From an uncultured Pelagibacteraceae bacterium (GTDB lineage Bacteria > Pseudomonadota > Alphaproteobacteria > Pelagibacterales > Pelagibacteraceae), in assembly GCA_902608305.1 (NCBI GenBank), contig CACLNK010000005.1, forward strand, positions 1 to 31,769: DNA of 31,769 bases, read 5' to 3'. Below, piece after piece: positions 1-8,951 of the stretch. The translations under genes were made by a program, and so were the position numbers. The notes under the pieces are model-generated. The model saw nothing but the letters and a program-made list of their open reading frames with translations, was not told the origin of the DNA and ran no database searches. The number at the start of each line of letters is the position of its first letter. Within the stretch, counting starts at the first letter, position 1.

Positions 1-2602
1 TATCAATTCTGCAAAGTGTTTTAATTTTTTTAATACTTCCGTCTGCATATTTAATTTCCACTCCTACATTATTTCTAGGATTAATGCCGTTTTTAAGGTT
101 TAAAATATCAATTGTCTCCGAGCCAATAAAATTCAAATTTAATCTATTTAGATCATTGATAAATTGCAAAGGAAGAATGCCCATACCAATTAAATTAGAT
201 CTATGAATTCTTTCAAAACTTTCTGCTAAAACTGCTTTAATACCAAGAAGCTTTGTACCTTTTGCAGCCCAGTCTCTTGATGAACCTGTTCCGTATTCTT
301 TTCCACCAATAACAACTAGTTCTATACCTCTTTTTTTATATTCTTCAACAGCTTCATAAATAGGAACAATTTTTCCTTCTGGATATAGTTTGGTAAATCC
401 TCCTTCGGTGCCAGGAGCCATTTCATTTTTAATTCTAATATTAGCAAATGTTCCTCTCATCATGACTTCATGATTTCCTCTTCTTGATCCATAAGAATTA
501 TAATCCTTGGGTAAGATTTGGTGCTTCATAAAATATTCGCCTGTTGGACTTTCTTTTTGAATAGAGCCTGCTGGAGAAATATGATCGGTTGTAATCATAT
601 CTCCTAATATCAATAATGGTCTAGCATCTTTAATGTCTTTAAATTCTTCTGGTTCGTCACTTAAGTTATCAAAAAAAGGTGGTTTTTTTACATACGTTGA
701 TCCCTCGTCCCATTTGTAAATACTGCTCTTTTCAGTCTTTATTTTTTGCCATTGCTCTGGTCCTTGTAAAACATTTGAGTATCTTTTTACAAACATTTCA
801 GCATTTAATGAATGTTTTAAAGTATCTTCTATTTCTTTATTCGTTGGCCAAATATCCTTTAAGTAAATATCTTTGCCCTCGATATTTTTTCCTAAAGAAT
901 CTTTATATAAATCAAAATGCATTGAACCAGCTAAGGCATACGCAACTACTAGTGGTGGAGATGCTAAATAATTTGCTTTAATTAAAGGGGAGATACGACC
1001 CTCAAAATTTCTATTTCCAGATAAAACTGAAACAGCATATATATCGTTTTTCTTGACTGCTTCGGCAATTTTTTCAGGTAATGGTCCTGAATTACCTATA
1101 CATGTTGTACATCCATAACCAACAAGATTAAAGCCCAATTTATCTAAAAAAATATTTAAACCAGCTTTGGCAAGATAATCTGTTACAACTTGTGAGCCAG
1201 GCGCTAAAGAAGTTTTTACCCATGGTTTAGTATCTAATCCTAACTCAACAGCTTTTTTTGCTAACAAACCAGCTCCAATTAAAACATTTGGGTTTGATGT
1301 ATTGGTACAAGAAGTAATTGCTGCAATTAAAATTGAGCCATCTTGAATTTCATAATCTGAGCCTTCTACTTTAGAAACATTAGGAGATTTTCTTTTGGTT
1401 TCATTTTTAGACACTTGTATAAAATTTGAAGACGCATTTGTGAGAAAAACCTTATCCTGAGGTCTTTTTGGTCCTGAAATAGTTGGAACCACTTTTGACA
1501 TATCTAAAGATATTGTGTCTGTAAATTCAATTTCATTACTTACCCATAAACCTTGATCTTTAGCATACGCCTCAACAATTTTTATCGTTTGCTCATCTCT
1601 TCCTGAAAACTTAAGATACTTTAAAGTTTCTTCATCGATAGGAAAAAAACCACATGTCGCACCATATTCAGGTGCCATATTTGCAATAGTAGCTCTATCT
1701 GCAAGAGTTAGATTTTTTAAACCTTCTCCATAAAACTCTACAAATTTTCCAACAACTTTCTTGTCACGAAGCATTTTAACAACTGTTAAAACTAGATCTG
1801 TTGCAGTTGTTCCTTCTGGTAATTTATTTTTTATTTCAAAACCAATAACTTCTGGAATAAGCATAGAAATAGGTTGCCCTAGCATTCCTGCTTCTGCCTC
1901 AATGCCGCCAACCCCCCAGCCTAATACTGACAAACCATTAACCATTGTTGTGTGACTATCTGTGCCAACCAAAGTGTCAGGAAATATATATTTTTCATTT
2001 TTATAATCAGCTTTCCAGACTACTTTTGATAAATATTCTAAATTAACTTGATGACAAATACCTGTTCCCGGAGGAACAATTCTAAAATTACTAAATGCTT
2101 GTTGACCCCATTTTAAAAAAGAATATCTCTCGCTATTTCTTTGAAATTCAATTTCAACATTTTTTTCCAATGAGTCTTTATTTGCAAACCTATCCACTTG
2201 GACAGAGTGATCGATTACCAAATCCACTACCGAAAGTGGATTAATTGTATTTGGATCTTTATTTTTTTCTTTAACGGCCTCTCTCATTGCTGCAAGATCT
2301 GCTACAGCGGGAATGCCTGTATAATCTTGTAGTAAAACTCTTGCTGGACGATAAGCTATTTCGGTGGATGATTTTTTGTTTTGAAGCCAATTTTTTAATG
2401 CTTCGATTTGCTTTTTTGTAACAGTTAAATCATCTTCATATCTTAATAAATTTTCTAATAGTACTTTTAAGGATTTTGGAAGTTTTAAAATTCCATCTAA
2501 ACCATTCCTTTCAGCTTCTGAAAGAGAATAATATTTATAATCTTTTCCATTAATAGTTATTGATTTTAAAGAATTATAAGAATTTTTTTGCCCAGGTTTC
2601 AT
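1..2602 (-). CDS. acnA: Aconitate hydratase A (C-terminus cut by window edge)
   Basis: TCA-cycle enzyme interconverting citrate and isocitrate through a [4Fe-4S] cluster in the cytosol. The frame is open from an ATG at 2602 to the window edge, giving 867 codons. The three cluster cysteines are visible at C432 (SCTNTSNP) and C498/C501 (GCTTCIGN), each three residues before their E. coli AcnA counterparts. VGTDSHTTM and the C-terminal swivel-domain motif YGTGSSRDWAAKG are also present. The last visible residues, LCRID, match the family about 25 residues before its usual end, so little is missing. The gene starts 3 bp after the stop of the LysE-family gene, so it is probably the last gene of a csaA-lysE-acnA transcript. 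No clear Shine-Dalgarno lies before the ATG. The family call is very secure. Confidence 0.97.
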   Translation of the reverse strand, partial: MKPGQKNSYNSLKSITINGKDYKYYSLSEAERNGLDGILKLPKSLKVLLENLLRYEDDLTVTKKQIEALKNWLQNKKSSTEIAYRPARVLLQDYTGIPAVADLAAMREAVKEKNKDPNTINPLSVVDLVIDHSVQVDRFANKDSLEKNVEIEFQRNSERYSFLKWGQQAFSNFRIVPPGTGICHQVNLEYLSKVVWKADYKNEKYIFPDTLVGTDSHTTMVNGLSVLGWGVGGIEAEAGMLGQPISMLIPEVIGFEIKNKLPEGTTATDLVLTVVKMLRDKKVVGKFVEFYGEGLKNLTLADRATIANMAPEYGATCGFFPIDEETLKYLKFSGRDEQTIKIVEAYAKDQGLWVSNEIEFTDTISLDMSKVVPTISGPKRPQDKVFLTNASSNFIQVSKNETKRKSPNVSKVEGSDYEIQDGSILIAAITSCTNTSNPNVLIGAGLLAKKAVELGLDTKPWVKTSLAPGSQVVTDYLAKAGLNIFLDKLGFNLVGYGCTTCIGNSGPLPEKIAEAVKKNDIYAVSVLSGNRNFEGRISPLIKANYLASPPLVVAYALAGSMHFDLYKDSLGKNIEGKDIYLKDIWPTNKEIEDTLKHSLNAEMFVKRYSNVLQGPEQWQKIKTEKSSIYKWDEGSTYVKKPPFFDNLSDEPEEFKDIKDARPLLILGDMITTDHISPAGSIQKESPTGEYFMKHQILPKDYNSYGSRRGNHEVMMRGTFANIRIKNEMAPGTEGGFTKLYPEGKIVPIYEAVEEYKKRGIELVVIGGKEYGTGSSRDWAAKGTKLLGIKAVLAESFERIHRSNLIGMGILPLQFINDLNRLNLNFIGSETIDILNLKNGINPRNNVGVEIKYADGSIKKIKTLCRID

Positions 2603-2605
2603 TGT

Positions 2606-3196
2606 CTATAAATAAAATGTAGCTATACAACTTACAAGAAGGAATGACATAACATAATTAAAATTTTTAATAAATTTTTCATTTGTCGCAAATTTTCTTA
2701 AAAACTTACCTAAAAATGACCAAAACGAAATACTAAAACAGGCAAAAAAGAAAGATACTCCTATTATCCAAAGAGAATGCATCAAATAGTAATTTGTAGT
2801 ATCTACAAATGTTACAATTGTAATAACAGCTACAGATACACCTTTTGGATTGATAAATTGAAAAAAATAACTTTCTAAAAATTTAACAGGATTGTTAAGC
2901 AAATTTTCAGAATTTAATTTTGAAAATGAAATTTTATATGCCAAATAAATTAAAAAAATTGAACCTAAAACTTTTAATACATCTTGAATAATAGGATACT
3001 TTTTAAATGGAAATATTAAACCAAGATCTAAAATAGTTATCATTGAAGTGTATCCTAAAGCTACTCCAAACATATGTGGGAGAGTTTTCCTTATACCAAA
3101 ATTAAACGAAGAATAAGAAGCCAAAATATTATTAGGACCTGGTGTACAGCTTGTTACAAAACAAAATAACATTAATGATAGTAAATTTGGATGCAT
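2606..3196 (-). CDS. LysE/RhtB-family amino-acid exporter
   Basis: Inner-membrane protein of 196 residues, the normal length for the LysE/RhtB superfamily, which exports amino acids or their analogues. The family signature TPGPNN is at residues 18-23, and about six hydrophobic segments run through the chain (roughly 5-25, 40-60, 68-88, 112-132, 145-165, 175-195). An FxNPKG motif (FINPKG) follows the third segment, as is typical. It lies 16 bp after the CsaA-like gene and 3 bp before acnA, so the three are probably cotranscribed. Substrate specificity cannot be read from the sequence, so lysine, threonine or homoserine-lactone export are all possible. Confidence 0.85.
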   Translation of the reverse strand: MHPNLLSLMLFCFVTSCTPGPNNILASYSSFNFGIRKTLPHMFGVALGYTSMITILDLGLIFPFKKYPIIQDVLKVLGSIFLIYLAYKISFSKLNSENLLNNPVKFLESYFFQFINPKGVSVAVITIVTFVDTTNYYLMHSLWIIGVSFFFACFSISFWSFLGKFLRKFATNEKFIKNFNYVMSFLLVSCIATFYL

Positions 3197-3212
3197 AATT
3201 TAATAAATTTAT

Positions 3213-3554
3213 TTAAGCAATTTTTAAACCGTTTTTAGTCGGTTGAGATGGATGTAGCAAAACTACCTTACCATCTTCTTCAAGAACTCCTAGAACAAGA
3301 AATTGAGATTTAACTCCTGCAATATTCTTTTCTGGAAAATTACAAACACCGATTACTTGTTTTCCTTTTAAATTTTCTTCATTATAATAATGTGTGATTT
3401 GTGCAGAAGATTGTTTAACTCCAATTTCTTTTCCAAAGTCAACTTCAATTATTAAAGAAGGTTTTCTAGCTTTATCATTTTTTTTTACTGATAATACAGT
3501 ACCTATTCTAATATCAACTTTATCAAAAATATCGTAGGTTATTTGTTCTTTCAT
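3213..3554 (-). CDS. csaA: CsaA-type tRNA-binding-domain protein
   Basis: Small cytosolic protein of 113 residues made of a single OB-fold tRNA-binding domain of the kind found at the C-terminus of methionyl-tRNA synthetase. The motifs FDKVDIRIGTV, ARKPSLIIEVDFG, KQSSAQIT and KQVIGVCNFPEKNIAGVKS are the signature of the stand-alone CsaA family, which has been described as having export-related chaperone activity in Bacillus. The length is complete for that family. It is the first gene of a leftward group with the LysE-family gene and acnA, and shares a 27-bp divergent promoter region with argE. The true function of alphaproteobacterial members is poorly settled; the fold assignment is firm. 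Confidence 0.88.
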   Translation of the reverse strand: MKEQITYDIFDKVDIRIGTVLSVKKNDKARKPSLIIEVDFGKEIGVKQSSAQITHYYNEENLKGKQVIGVCNFPEKNIAGVKSQFLVLGVLEEDGKVVLLHPSQPTKNGLKIA

Positions 3555-3581
3555 GTGTTTACTATATAATAGATTTTATTT
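3555..3581. promoter_or_regulatory. 27-bp divergent promoter region for csaA and argE
   Basis: The whole space between two divergent start codons is 27 bp. It contains a perfect TATAAT at 3565-3570 reading towards argE, with TTGTTC at 3543-3548 (16-bp spacer) as a possible -35 inside the csaA coding start. Transcription would begin about 5 nt before the argE ATG. On the other strand TATTAT at 3571-3566 could serve csaA, again leaving a leader of about 5 nt. Both messages would be nearly leaderless. No Shine-Dalgarno is visible for argE, which agrees with this reading. Confidence 0.55.
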
Positions 3582-4772
3582 ATGAGTACAGAAAATAATT
3601 TAGATCCAGTTTTTAAAAGTTCTTTAAAAATTTTGTCCGATCTTATCGCATTCAAAACTGTTTCGGGTGAAGATAATAATTCTCTAATTAATTATTGTGA
3701 CAAAATATTGAATAAACTAGGAGCAACTTCTTTTAAAACATATGATGACGAAAAAAAAAGAGTTAATCTATTTGCGACATTAAAAGCAAATATTCCTAGT
3801 AAAAAAAAACCAATAATTTTTTCAGGACATACTGACGTTGTTCCTGTTTCTAAAGATTGGAGTACAGATCCGTTTGTAGCAACTATTAAAGATGAAAAAG
3901 TTTTTGGTCGTGGAACTTGCGACATGAAAGGATTTATTGCATGTACTTTAGCTTATGCACCAATTTTTTCAAAAACAAATCTTGATAGAGATATACATTT
4001 TTCTTTTACTTTTGATGAAGAAACAGCATGTCAAGGAGCTCCCCTTTTAATAAATGAATTAAAAAAAAAAGGTATGAATTCAGGAATTTGCATTGTTGGT
4101 GAACCAACTAGTATGAAAATTATTGATGCTCACAAAGGTTGTTATGAATACACTACTTACTTTAAAGGTTTAGCGGGTCATGGATCTGCACCAGATAAAG
4201 GAATAAATGCTGTTGAATATGCTGTCAAATATATAAGTAAACTAATTGAACTAAGAGAAATTTTGAAAACCAAAGCACCAAAAAATTCTATTTTTCATCC
4301 ACCATATACTACAATTCAAATTGGAGGTATTTCTGGAGGTATTGCAAGAAATGTTATTGCAGACAGATGCCAAGTTGATTGGGAAATGAGACCTGTAATT
4401 AAAAAGGATGGTGAATTTGTTAATAATGAGATGGACAAATACGTTAGTACAAAACTTTTACCTGAAATGACTAAAGTGTTTCCAAAATCTTTAATTAAAA
4501 AAGAAATAATAGGAGAAATTATTGGGTTTAATAGATTAGAAAAATCTGAAGCTTGTGAATTCATATCAAGTCTTACAGGTGACAATTCTAGAGAAGTTGT
4601 TTCTTTTGGTACTGAAGCAGGACTATTTCAAGAAATTGGCATTAGTACAGTTGTTTGTGGACCTGGATCAATTGAACAAGCCCATAAAATAGATGAATTT
4701 GTTACCTTAGATCAAATAAAAAAATGCTTAGTCTTATTAGAAGGAATTAAAAACAAATCTAGCATAAATTAA
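3582..4772 (+). CDS. argE: Acetylornithine deacetylase (M20 family)
   Basis: Zinc-dependent amidohydrolase of 396 residues that removes acetate from N2-acetylornithine in arginine synthesis, in the cytosol. M20 metal and catalytic residues are in place: GHTDVVPV with H83 and D85, D114 in GTCDMKG, the DEE at 145-147 containing the catalytic and metal glutamates, E in GEPTS, and the C-terminal histidine in EQAHKIDEF. The spacing agrees with E. coli ArgE (H80, D82, D112, E144, E145). Succinyl-diaminopimelate desuccinylase (DapE) is the main alternative, but the GPGSIEQAHKIDEFV ending is ArgE-like. The gene is read from a compact divergent promoter and its last 4 bp overlap the end of the convergent aldehyde dehydrogenase gene, so no terminator separates them. 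Confidence 0.9.
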   Translation: MSTENNLDPVFKSSLKILSDLIAFKTVSGEDNNSLINYCDKILNKLGATSFKTYDDEKKRVNLFATLKANIPSKKKPIIFSGHTDVVPVSKDWSTDPFVATIKDEKVFGRGTCDMKGFIACTLAYAPIFSKTNLDRDIHFSFTFDEETACQGAPLLINELKKKGMNSGICIVGEPTSMKIIDAHKGCYEYTTYFKGLAGHGSAPDKGINAVEYAVKYISKLIELREILKTKAPKNSIFHPPYTTIQIGGISGGIARNVIADRCQVDWEMRPVIKKDGEFVNNEMDKYVSTKLLPEMTKVFPKSLIKKEIIGEIIGFNRLEKSEACEFISSLTGDNSREVVSFGTEAGLFQEIGISTVVCGPGSIEQAHKIDEFVTLDQIKKCLVLLEGIKNKSSIN

Positions 4773-6208
4773 TTTTCATTCCATCCGCCAACAGTCTTGA
4801 CTTCCAAAAATTCTTCTAACCCGTGAGCTCCAGCTTCACGACCAATTCCAGAATGTTTATATCCTCCAAATGGAGCATCCACTGCTATTCCTGCGCCATT
4901 AACATCTACCATTCCTGATCTTAATTTTCTTGCAACTCTATTGGCTTTTTTTTGGTCTTGTGTTTGAATATAGTTTGTAAGACCATAAGGAGTATCGTTT
5001 GCAATTGAGATAGCTTCCTCTTCAGTTTCAAATGGAATTATTGATAAAACAGGTCCAAAAATTTCTGTTCTTGCGATTTCCATTTGATTATTTACATCTG
5101 CAAACGCGGTTGGTTTAACAAAATAACCTTTATCTAAACCGTCTGGTTTACCAGGTCCTCCAGCAACTAATTTTGCGCCTTCATCTATTCCTTTTTGAAT
5201 TAATGTTTGAATTTTATTAAATTGAGTGTCAGATATTACTGGACCAATGTGATCTCCTTCTTTCGCAGACACATCAACTTTCATTTCATTAGCAAACTTT
5301 TTTACTCTTTCTACTGTTTCGCTATAAATTGATTTTTCAACCAGCATACGTGTTGGTGCATTACAAGATTGTCCAGAATTTCTAAAACATCTATTAGCTC
5401 CTCTTTCAACAGCTTCGGGGTCTGCATCTTTAAAAATAATATTCGCTCCCTTTCCTCCTAGTTCTAGGCTTATTCTTTTAAAATCTTTTGCTGCATTTTC
5501 AGAAATTAAAGCACCTGCTCTAGTTGAGCCAGTAAATGAAATCATATTTACATCCGGATGACTAGTTAAAGCATCTCCAGTAGTTGTTCCATCTCCATTC
5601 ACTAAATTAAATACACCAGCTGGAAATTTTACTTCATCAATCATTTCTGCAAGTATCATCGCAGATAAAGGGGCTAACTCGGATGGTTTTAATACCATCG
5701 TGCATCCAGCTGCAAGGGCTGGAATTACCTTAAGACAAACTTGATTCATTGGCCAATTCCAAGGAGTAATAAGTGCACAGACTCCTTTTGGTTCATACAG
5801 AATTTTTTGATTTTTAGCGTGATCCCCAAGAACTTTTTCAAAGTTAAATTCCTTTAAGTATTTAGTAAATGATTTTATATGGCTTGCACCAGTTCCAGTT
5901 TGAAGTTGTGATGAAAAGTCCTTTGGGGCTCCCATTTCCAATGTAATAGCATCCGCTATTTCAGCCCATCTTTTTTTATAAACTGCATAAAGCTTTTCTA
6001 ATAATTCAATTCTTTTATTTTTAGGTGTAAATGCCCAACTTTCAAAAGCATTTTTAGCAGCAGTAACTGCTGCATTAACATCATCTTTTCCTCCAAGTGA
6101 AATAATAGCACAACTTTTTTCTGTTGAAGGATTAATGACTTCAATGTCTTTTTGATTTTTTGGAGCAACCCATTTTCCGTTAATATAGAAATTTTTTCTA
6201 TCTAGCAT
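4769..6208 (-). CDS. NAD(P)-dependent aldehyde dehydrogenase (copy 1)
   Basis: Soluble ALDH-superfamily enzyme of 479 residues that oxidises an aldehyde to its acid. The catalytic set is complete: N151 in TPWNWP, E249 in LELGGK, nucleophile C282 in NSGQSCNAPT, and the EIFGPV motif. It is the last gene of the nine-gene leftward unit, 14 bp after the ureohydrolase gene, so it probably oxidises the aldehyde formed by that pathway, for example an aminoaldehyde such as 4-aminobutanal if the substrate is agmatine. A close paralogue is encoded at 21125-22555. Gene-level substrate names such as puuC, kauB or betB cannot be justified. Its 3' end overlaps argE by 4 bp, tail to tail. Confidence 0.9.
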   Translation of the reverse strand: MLDRKNFYINGKWVAPKNQKDIEVINPSTEKSCAIISLGGKDDVNAAVTAAKNAFESWAFTPKNKRIELLEKLYAVYKKRWAEIADAITLEMGAPKDFSSQLQTGTGASHIKSFTKYLKEFNFEKVLGDHAKNQKILYEPKGVCALITPWNWPMNQVCLKVIPALAAGCTMVLKPSELAPLSAMILAEMIDEVKFPAGVFNLVNGDGTTTGDALTSHPDVNMISFTGSTRAGALISENAAKDFKRISLELGGKGANIIFKDADPEAVERGANRCFRNSGQSCNAPTRMLVEKSIYSETVERVKKFANEMKVDVSAKEGDHIGPVISDTQFNKIQTLIQKGIDEGAKLVAGGPGKPDGLDKGYFVKPTAFADVNNQMEIARTEIFGPVLSIIPFETEEEAISIANDTPYGLTNYIQTQDQKKANRVARKLRSGMVDVNGAGIAVDAPFGGYKHSGIGREAGAHGLEEFLEVKTVGGWNEN

Positions 6209-6222
6209 TTTGAGAAATTAAC

Positions 6223-7188
6223 TTATCCTTTGGATTTTGCAAACAAATTAGTTAATTCGTACACAATGGTTGCAGCAGCTAAAGATGTTACTTCTGCATG
6301 GTCGTAAGCTGGAGCAACCTCTACAACATCCGCTGAAATTAAATTTAAACCTGACAAGCCTCTAATAACATTTACTATCTCTCTTGTAGTCATGCCTGCT
6401 ATTTCAGGTGTGCCTGTGCCAGGAGCAAAAGCTGGATCTAGAACATCTATATCAATAGATAAATACAAAGGGTTATTGCCTACTCTTTTTCTAATTCTTT
6501 CTACTATTTTATCAATTCCTTGACTTTGAAATTCATCACAGTGAATAATTTTAAAACCAAATTCAGCATCATTTTTTAAATCATCTCTACTATAAAGAGG
6601 ACCTCTTATACCTACGTGCATTGATGCATTATCTAAAAACAAATTCTCTTCTCTTGCTCTTCTAAAAGGAGTTCCATGAGTATAAGGAGCGCCAAAATAT
6701 GTATCCCAAGTATCTAGATGAGCATCGAAATGAACTAGAGCTACTGGACCTTTATTAATTTTATTTATTGCCCTTAGTAATGGAAAAGCAATTGTGTGAT
6801 CTCCACCCATGCTAATTATTCCACCAACCTTATTTAATAAATCTAAAGCACCAACTTCTATTTGTTTTATAGCCTCATTAATATTAAACGGATTACATGT
6901 AATATCTCCTGCATCAGCGACCTGTTGTTCTACAAAAGGTTCACTATCATAATTTGGGTGATAATTAGTTCTCAAATGTCTTGAAGCTTGTCTAATACTT
7001 TGGGGTCCAAAACGAGCCCCAGGTCTATAGCTAGTGCCAGCATCAAATGGAATGCCAACAATGGCTACATCGCAAGTTTTAACATCACGAAGTTCTGGCA
7101 ATCTTGCAAATGTCGATGGACCTGCAAATCTTGGAACTTTAGTTCCACTAACAGGTTGAATTGGATTCTTATTTTTTTCTTTTTTCAC
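6223..7188 (-). CDS. Ureohydrolase (agmatinase/guanidino-acid amidinohydrolase family)
   Basis: Binuclear-metal hydrolase of 321 residues that splits a guanidino group, releasing urea. All six metal ligands are present: H131 in GGDHTI, D155/H157/D159 in HFDAHLD, and D246/D248 in SIDIDVLDPAFAPGTGTPE. The stretch HFDAHLDTWD...YTHGTPFRRA resembles the proclavaminate amidinohydrolase and broad 'agmatinase' branch more than E. coli SpeB, so agmatine, 4-guanidinobutyrate, another guanidino acid or free guanidine are all possible. The start is a GTG 2 bp after the oxygenase stop codon; no ATG is available upstream of the conserved region. It sits between an oxygenase and an aldehyde dehydrogenase, downstream of a PotABCD-type importer. 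The family is certain; the substrate is not. Confidence 0.9.
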   Translation of the reverse strand: MKKEKNKNPIQPVSGTKVPRFAGPSTFARLPELRDVKTCDVAIVGIPFDAGTSYRPGARFGPQSIRQASRHLRTNYHPNYDSEPFVEQQVADAGDITCNPFNINEAIKQIEVGALDLLNKVGGIISMGGDHTIAFPLLRAINKINKGPVALVHFDAHLDTWDTYFGAPYTHGTPFRRAREENLFLDNASMHVGIRGPLYSRDDLKNDAEFGFKIIHCDEFQSQGIDKIVERIRKRVGNNPLYLSIDIDVLDPAFAPGTGTPEIAGMTTREIVNVIRGLSGLNLISADVVEVAPAYDHAEVTSLAAATIVYELTNLFAKSKG

Positions 7189-7190
7189 TA

Positions 7191-8024
7191 TTAAAATTTT
7201 CCTTTTTGACTAAGGCCACTGTAGAATATTTTTGATAATGCTTCATTAGCTTTATTCCTAATATCAATGTTTTCTTTTTCCATAGTGTTTACTGCTCTTT
7301 TAGTATGTTCGTGGTAGTTGAACAAATCTTCTCCTCTTGCTTGTTGAACATAAACCTTACCAATTACTTGTTCTACATTAGTTCCAATATAACTTTGAAT
7401 TACAAATCCTATTCTCCTTTTATTGCTTTTATTAATTCCTGAACCATGGGCTATTCTTGGATGATGTAATGACATTTGCCCTGCTTTTAAAATGACTGGT
7501 TCTGTTTTTTCTATCGGAACGTTATCAATAGTTTGACCTCTAGTTAATAAATTTCCTTGATCATCATTAAATTTTTCTTCATGAACTTTAAGATCATCCT
7601 TGTGAGTACCTGACCACATTCTCATACAGCCATTTTCTTCATTTGAATCTGTTATAGCTAGCCAAGCAGTAACCCAATTATGAGGTTCAAAACCAATATA
7701 CTTTGCATCTTGATGAAAGCTTACAAAACCTTTTTGATCAGGATCTTTAATAAATAAAGTTGTACCACCAACTAAAATATTTGTTCCAATAATATCTTCA
7801 ACTGAATCTAAAATTTTTGAATTATGAACAACTTTGTCAAATATAGGTGAAATATAATGAACGTTATTTCTTCCTAGTCCTTCTAATTCTCTAGGCCACT
7901 TTTTTTCAATAAACTCTATTTCATCTCTAATTTCATTTGCTTCATCTTGAGATAAAGCTTCAATTGGTGCAACAAAACCTTTGTCATGATATTGTTTGAT
8001 TTGATCAGATGTTAAATTTGACAT
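7191..8024 (-). CDS. Phytanoyl-CoA dioxygenase (PhyH)-family Fe(II)/2-oxoglutarate oxygenase, copy 1
   Basis: Non-haem iron oxygenase of 277 residues, expected to hydroxylate a small molecule using O2 and 2-oxoglutarate in the cytosol. The iron triad reads H104 and D106 (SFHQD) and H193 (AHGSG), with R203/R204 following as the 2-oxoglutarate anchor. VTAWLAITDSNEENGCMRMWSGTHK is the usual core of the PhyH branch related to secondary-metabolite hydroxylases. It is not EctD-like: the ectoine hydroxylase signature around its HxD motif is absent. The gene sits 2 bp before the ureohydrolase and 43 bp after the permease PotC-like gene. This position suggests it acts on the imported compound, perhaps on the carbon next to a guanidino nitrogen. 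That role is inference. Confidence 0.88.
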   Translation of the reverse strand: MSNLTSDQIKQYHDKGFVAPIEALSQDEANEIRDEIEFIEKKWPRELEGLGRNNVHYISPIFDKVVHNSKILDSVEDIIGTNILVGGTTLFIKDPDQKGFVSFHQDAKYIGFEPHNWVTAWLAITDSNEENGCMRMWSGTHKDDLKVHEEKFNDDQGNLLTRGQTIDNVPIEKTEPVILKAGQMSLHHPRIAHGSGINKSNKRRIGFVIQSYIGTNVEQVIGKVYVQQARGEDLFNYHEHTKRAVNTMEKENIDIRNKANEALSKIFYSGLSQKGKF

Positions 8025-8067
8025 TAAAACAAAAGTTCTAATTTAAGTGTGATTACAATACACAAAT

Positions 8068-8949
8068 TTATCTTAGTTTAATTCCTCTTAATCTTTCAGA
8101 TCTTCTTCTTAACATTTCAACCGTTGTCAACAAGGCAATAGATAAAGCAACTAAACATGTTGCCATACATAATATAACGGGACTTGTTTCTTGTCGTAAG
8201 CCCGCCCACATCTGTTTAGGTATAGTTATTTGTTCAACACTGCCGACAAACATAACAACCACAACTTCATCAAAAGAAGTAATAAATGCAAATAGCCCCC
8301 CAGAGATAACACCAGGAAGAATTAAGGGCATGATAACTTTAAAAAATGTTCGCATTGTATCTGCACCTAAGCTTTGTGATGCTCGAATTAAATTTGTATC
8401 AAAACCAGTCAAAGTAGCTGTAACTGTGATTACAACAAATGGTGTTCCAAGAGCAGTGTGTGCTAGAATTAATCCTAGATAAGTGTGAGTTAATCCAATT
8501 TTTGAATAAAAGAAAAACATTCCTGCTGCAGTTATAATTAATGGAACAATCATTGGTGAAATTAATATTGCCATAAGAACAGCTTTAAATGGCATATGTG
8601 GTCTACTGAGACCTAACGCAGCAACAGTACCTAGTGCAGTTGCAAGAAGTGTAGCAACAATTCCAATAAAAAAACTATTTCTAGTTCCTAACATCCACTT
8701 ATTAGTAACAACCGTTGTATCTCCTATACTACTAATACCAACCATTTGTCTGTACCATCTAAGTGAATAAGCCTCTGGTTCAAAATTCATAAATTCTCTT
8801 GTAAATTCAAAAAATGGTGATGCGCTGAATGACAATGGAAGAATTATAAAAATTGGTGCAATTAAAAAGAAAAAGACTAAACCACAATAGGTTAAAAAAG
8901 TATAATACCCTACTCTTTGTCCAGGTGTTGCATATGCGGGTAAAGCCAT
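8068..8949 (-). CDS. potC: ABC transporter permease, PotC type
   Basis: Inner-membrane subunit of 293 residues of a spermidine/putrescine-type importer (MetI/BPD_transp_1 fold). About six membrane segments are visible, beginning with TFLTYCGLVFFFLIAPIFIILPLSF, and the cytoplasmic EAA-like loop that docks the ATPase reads RASQSLGADTMRTFFKVIMPLILPGVISG. The ATG lies 2 bp after the stop of the PotB-like gene, indicating translational coupling. It pairs with the permease, binding protein and ATPase of the same operon. The real substrate may be a polyamine or another cationic amine, since the whole PotABCD family is annotated by analogy. Confidence 0.88.
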   Translation of the reverse strand: MALPAYATPGQRVGYYTFLTYCGLVFFFLIAPIFIILPLSFSASPFFEFTREFMNFEPEAYSLRWYRQMVGISSIGDTTVVTNKWMLGTRNSFFIGIVATLLATALGTVAALGLSRPHMPFKAVLMAILISPMIVPLIITAAGMFFFYSKIGLTHTYLGLILAHTALGTPFVVITVTATLTGFDTNLIRASQSLGADTMRTFFKVIMPLILPGVISGGLFAFITSFDEVVVVMFVGSVEQITIPKQMWAGLRQETSPVILCMATCLVALSIALLTTVEMLRRRSERLRGIKLR

Positions 8950-8951
8950 AA

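Noticed and set aside
3582..4772. DapE or DoeB-like deacetylase linked to the ectoine-type genes
   Set aside because: Motifs and length fit ArgE, the gene is on the opposite strand with its own promoter, and DoeB belongs to a different (AstE-like) family.
7191..8024. Ectoine hydroxylase (EctD), suggested by the nearby ectoine hydrolase-like gene
   Set aside because: The protein is in the same broad family but lacks the EctD signature around the HxD motif; its core is that of another PhyH branch.
8025..8067. Imperfect hairpin (aatttaagtgt/acacaaatt) between potC and the oxygenase gene
   Set aside because: The stem is short, has a bulge and is A+T-rich; no T-tract follows, so it is not supported as a terminator.
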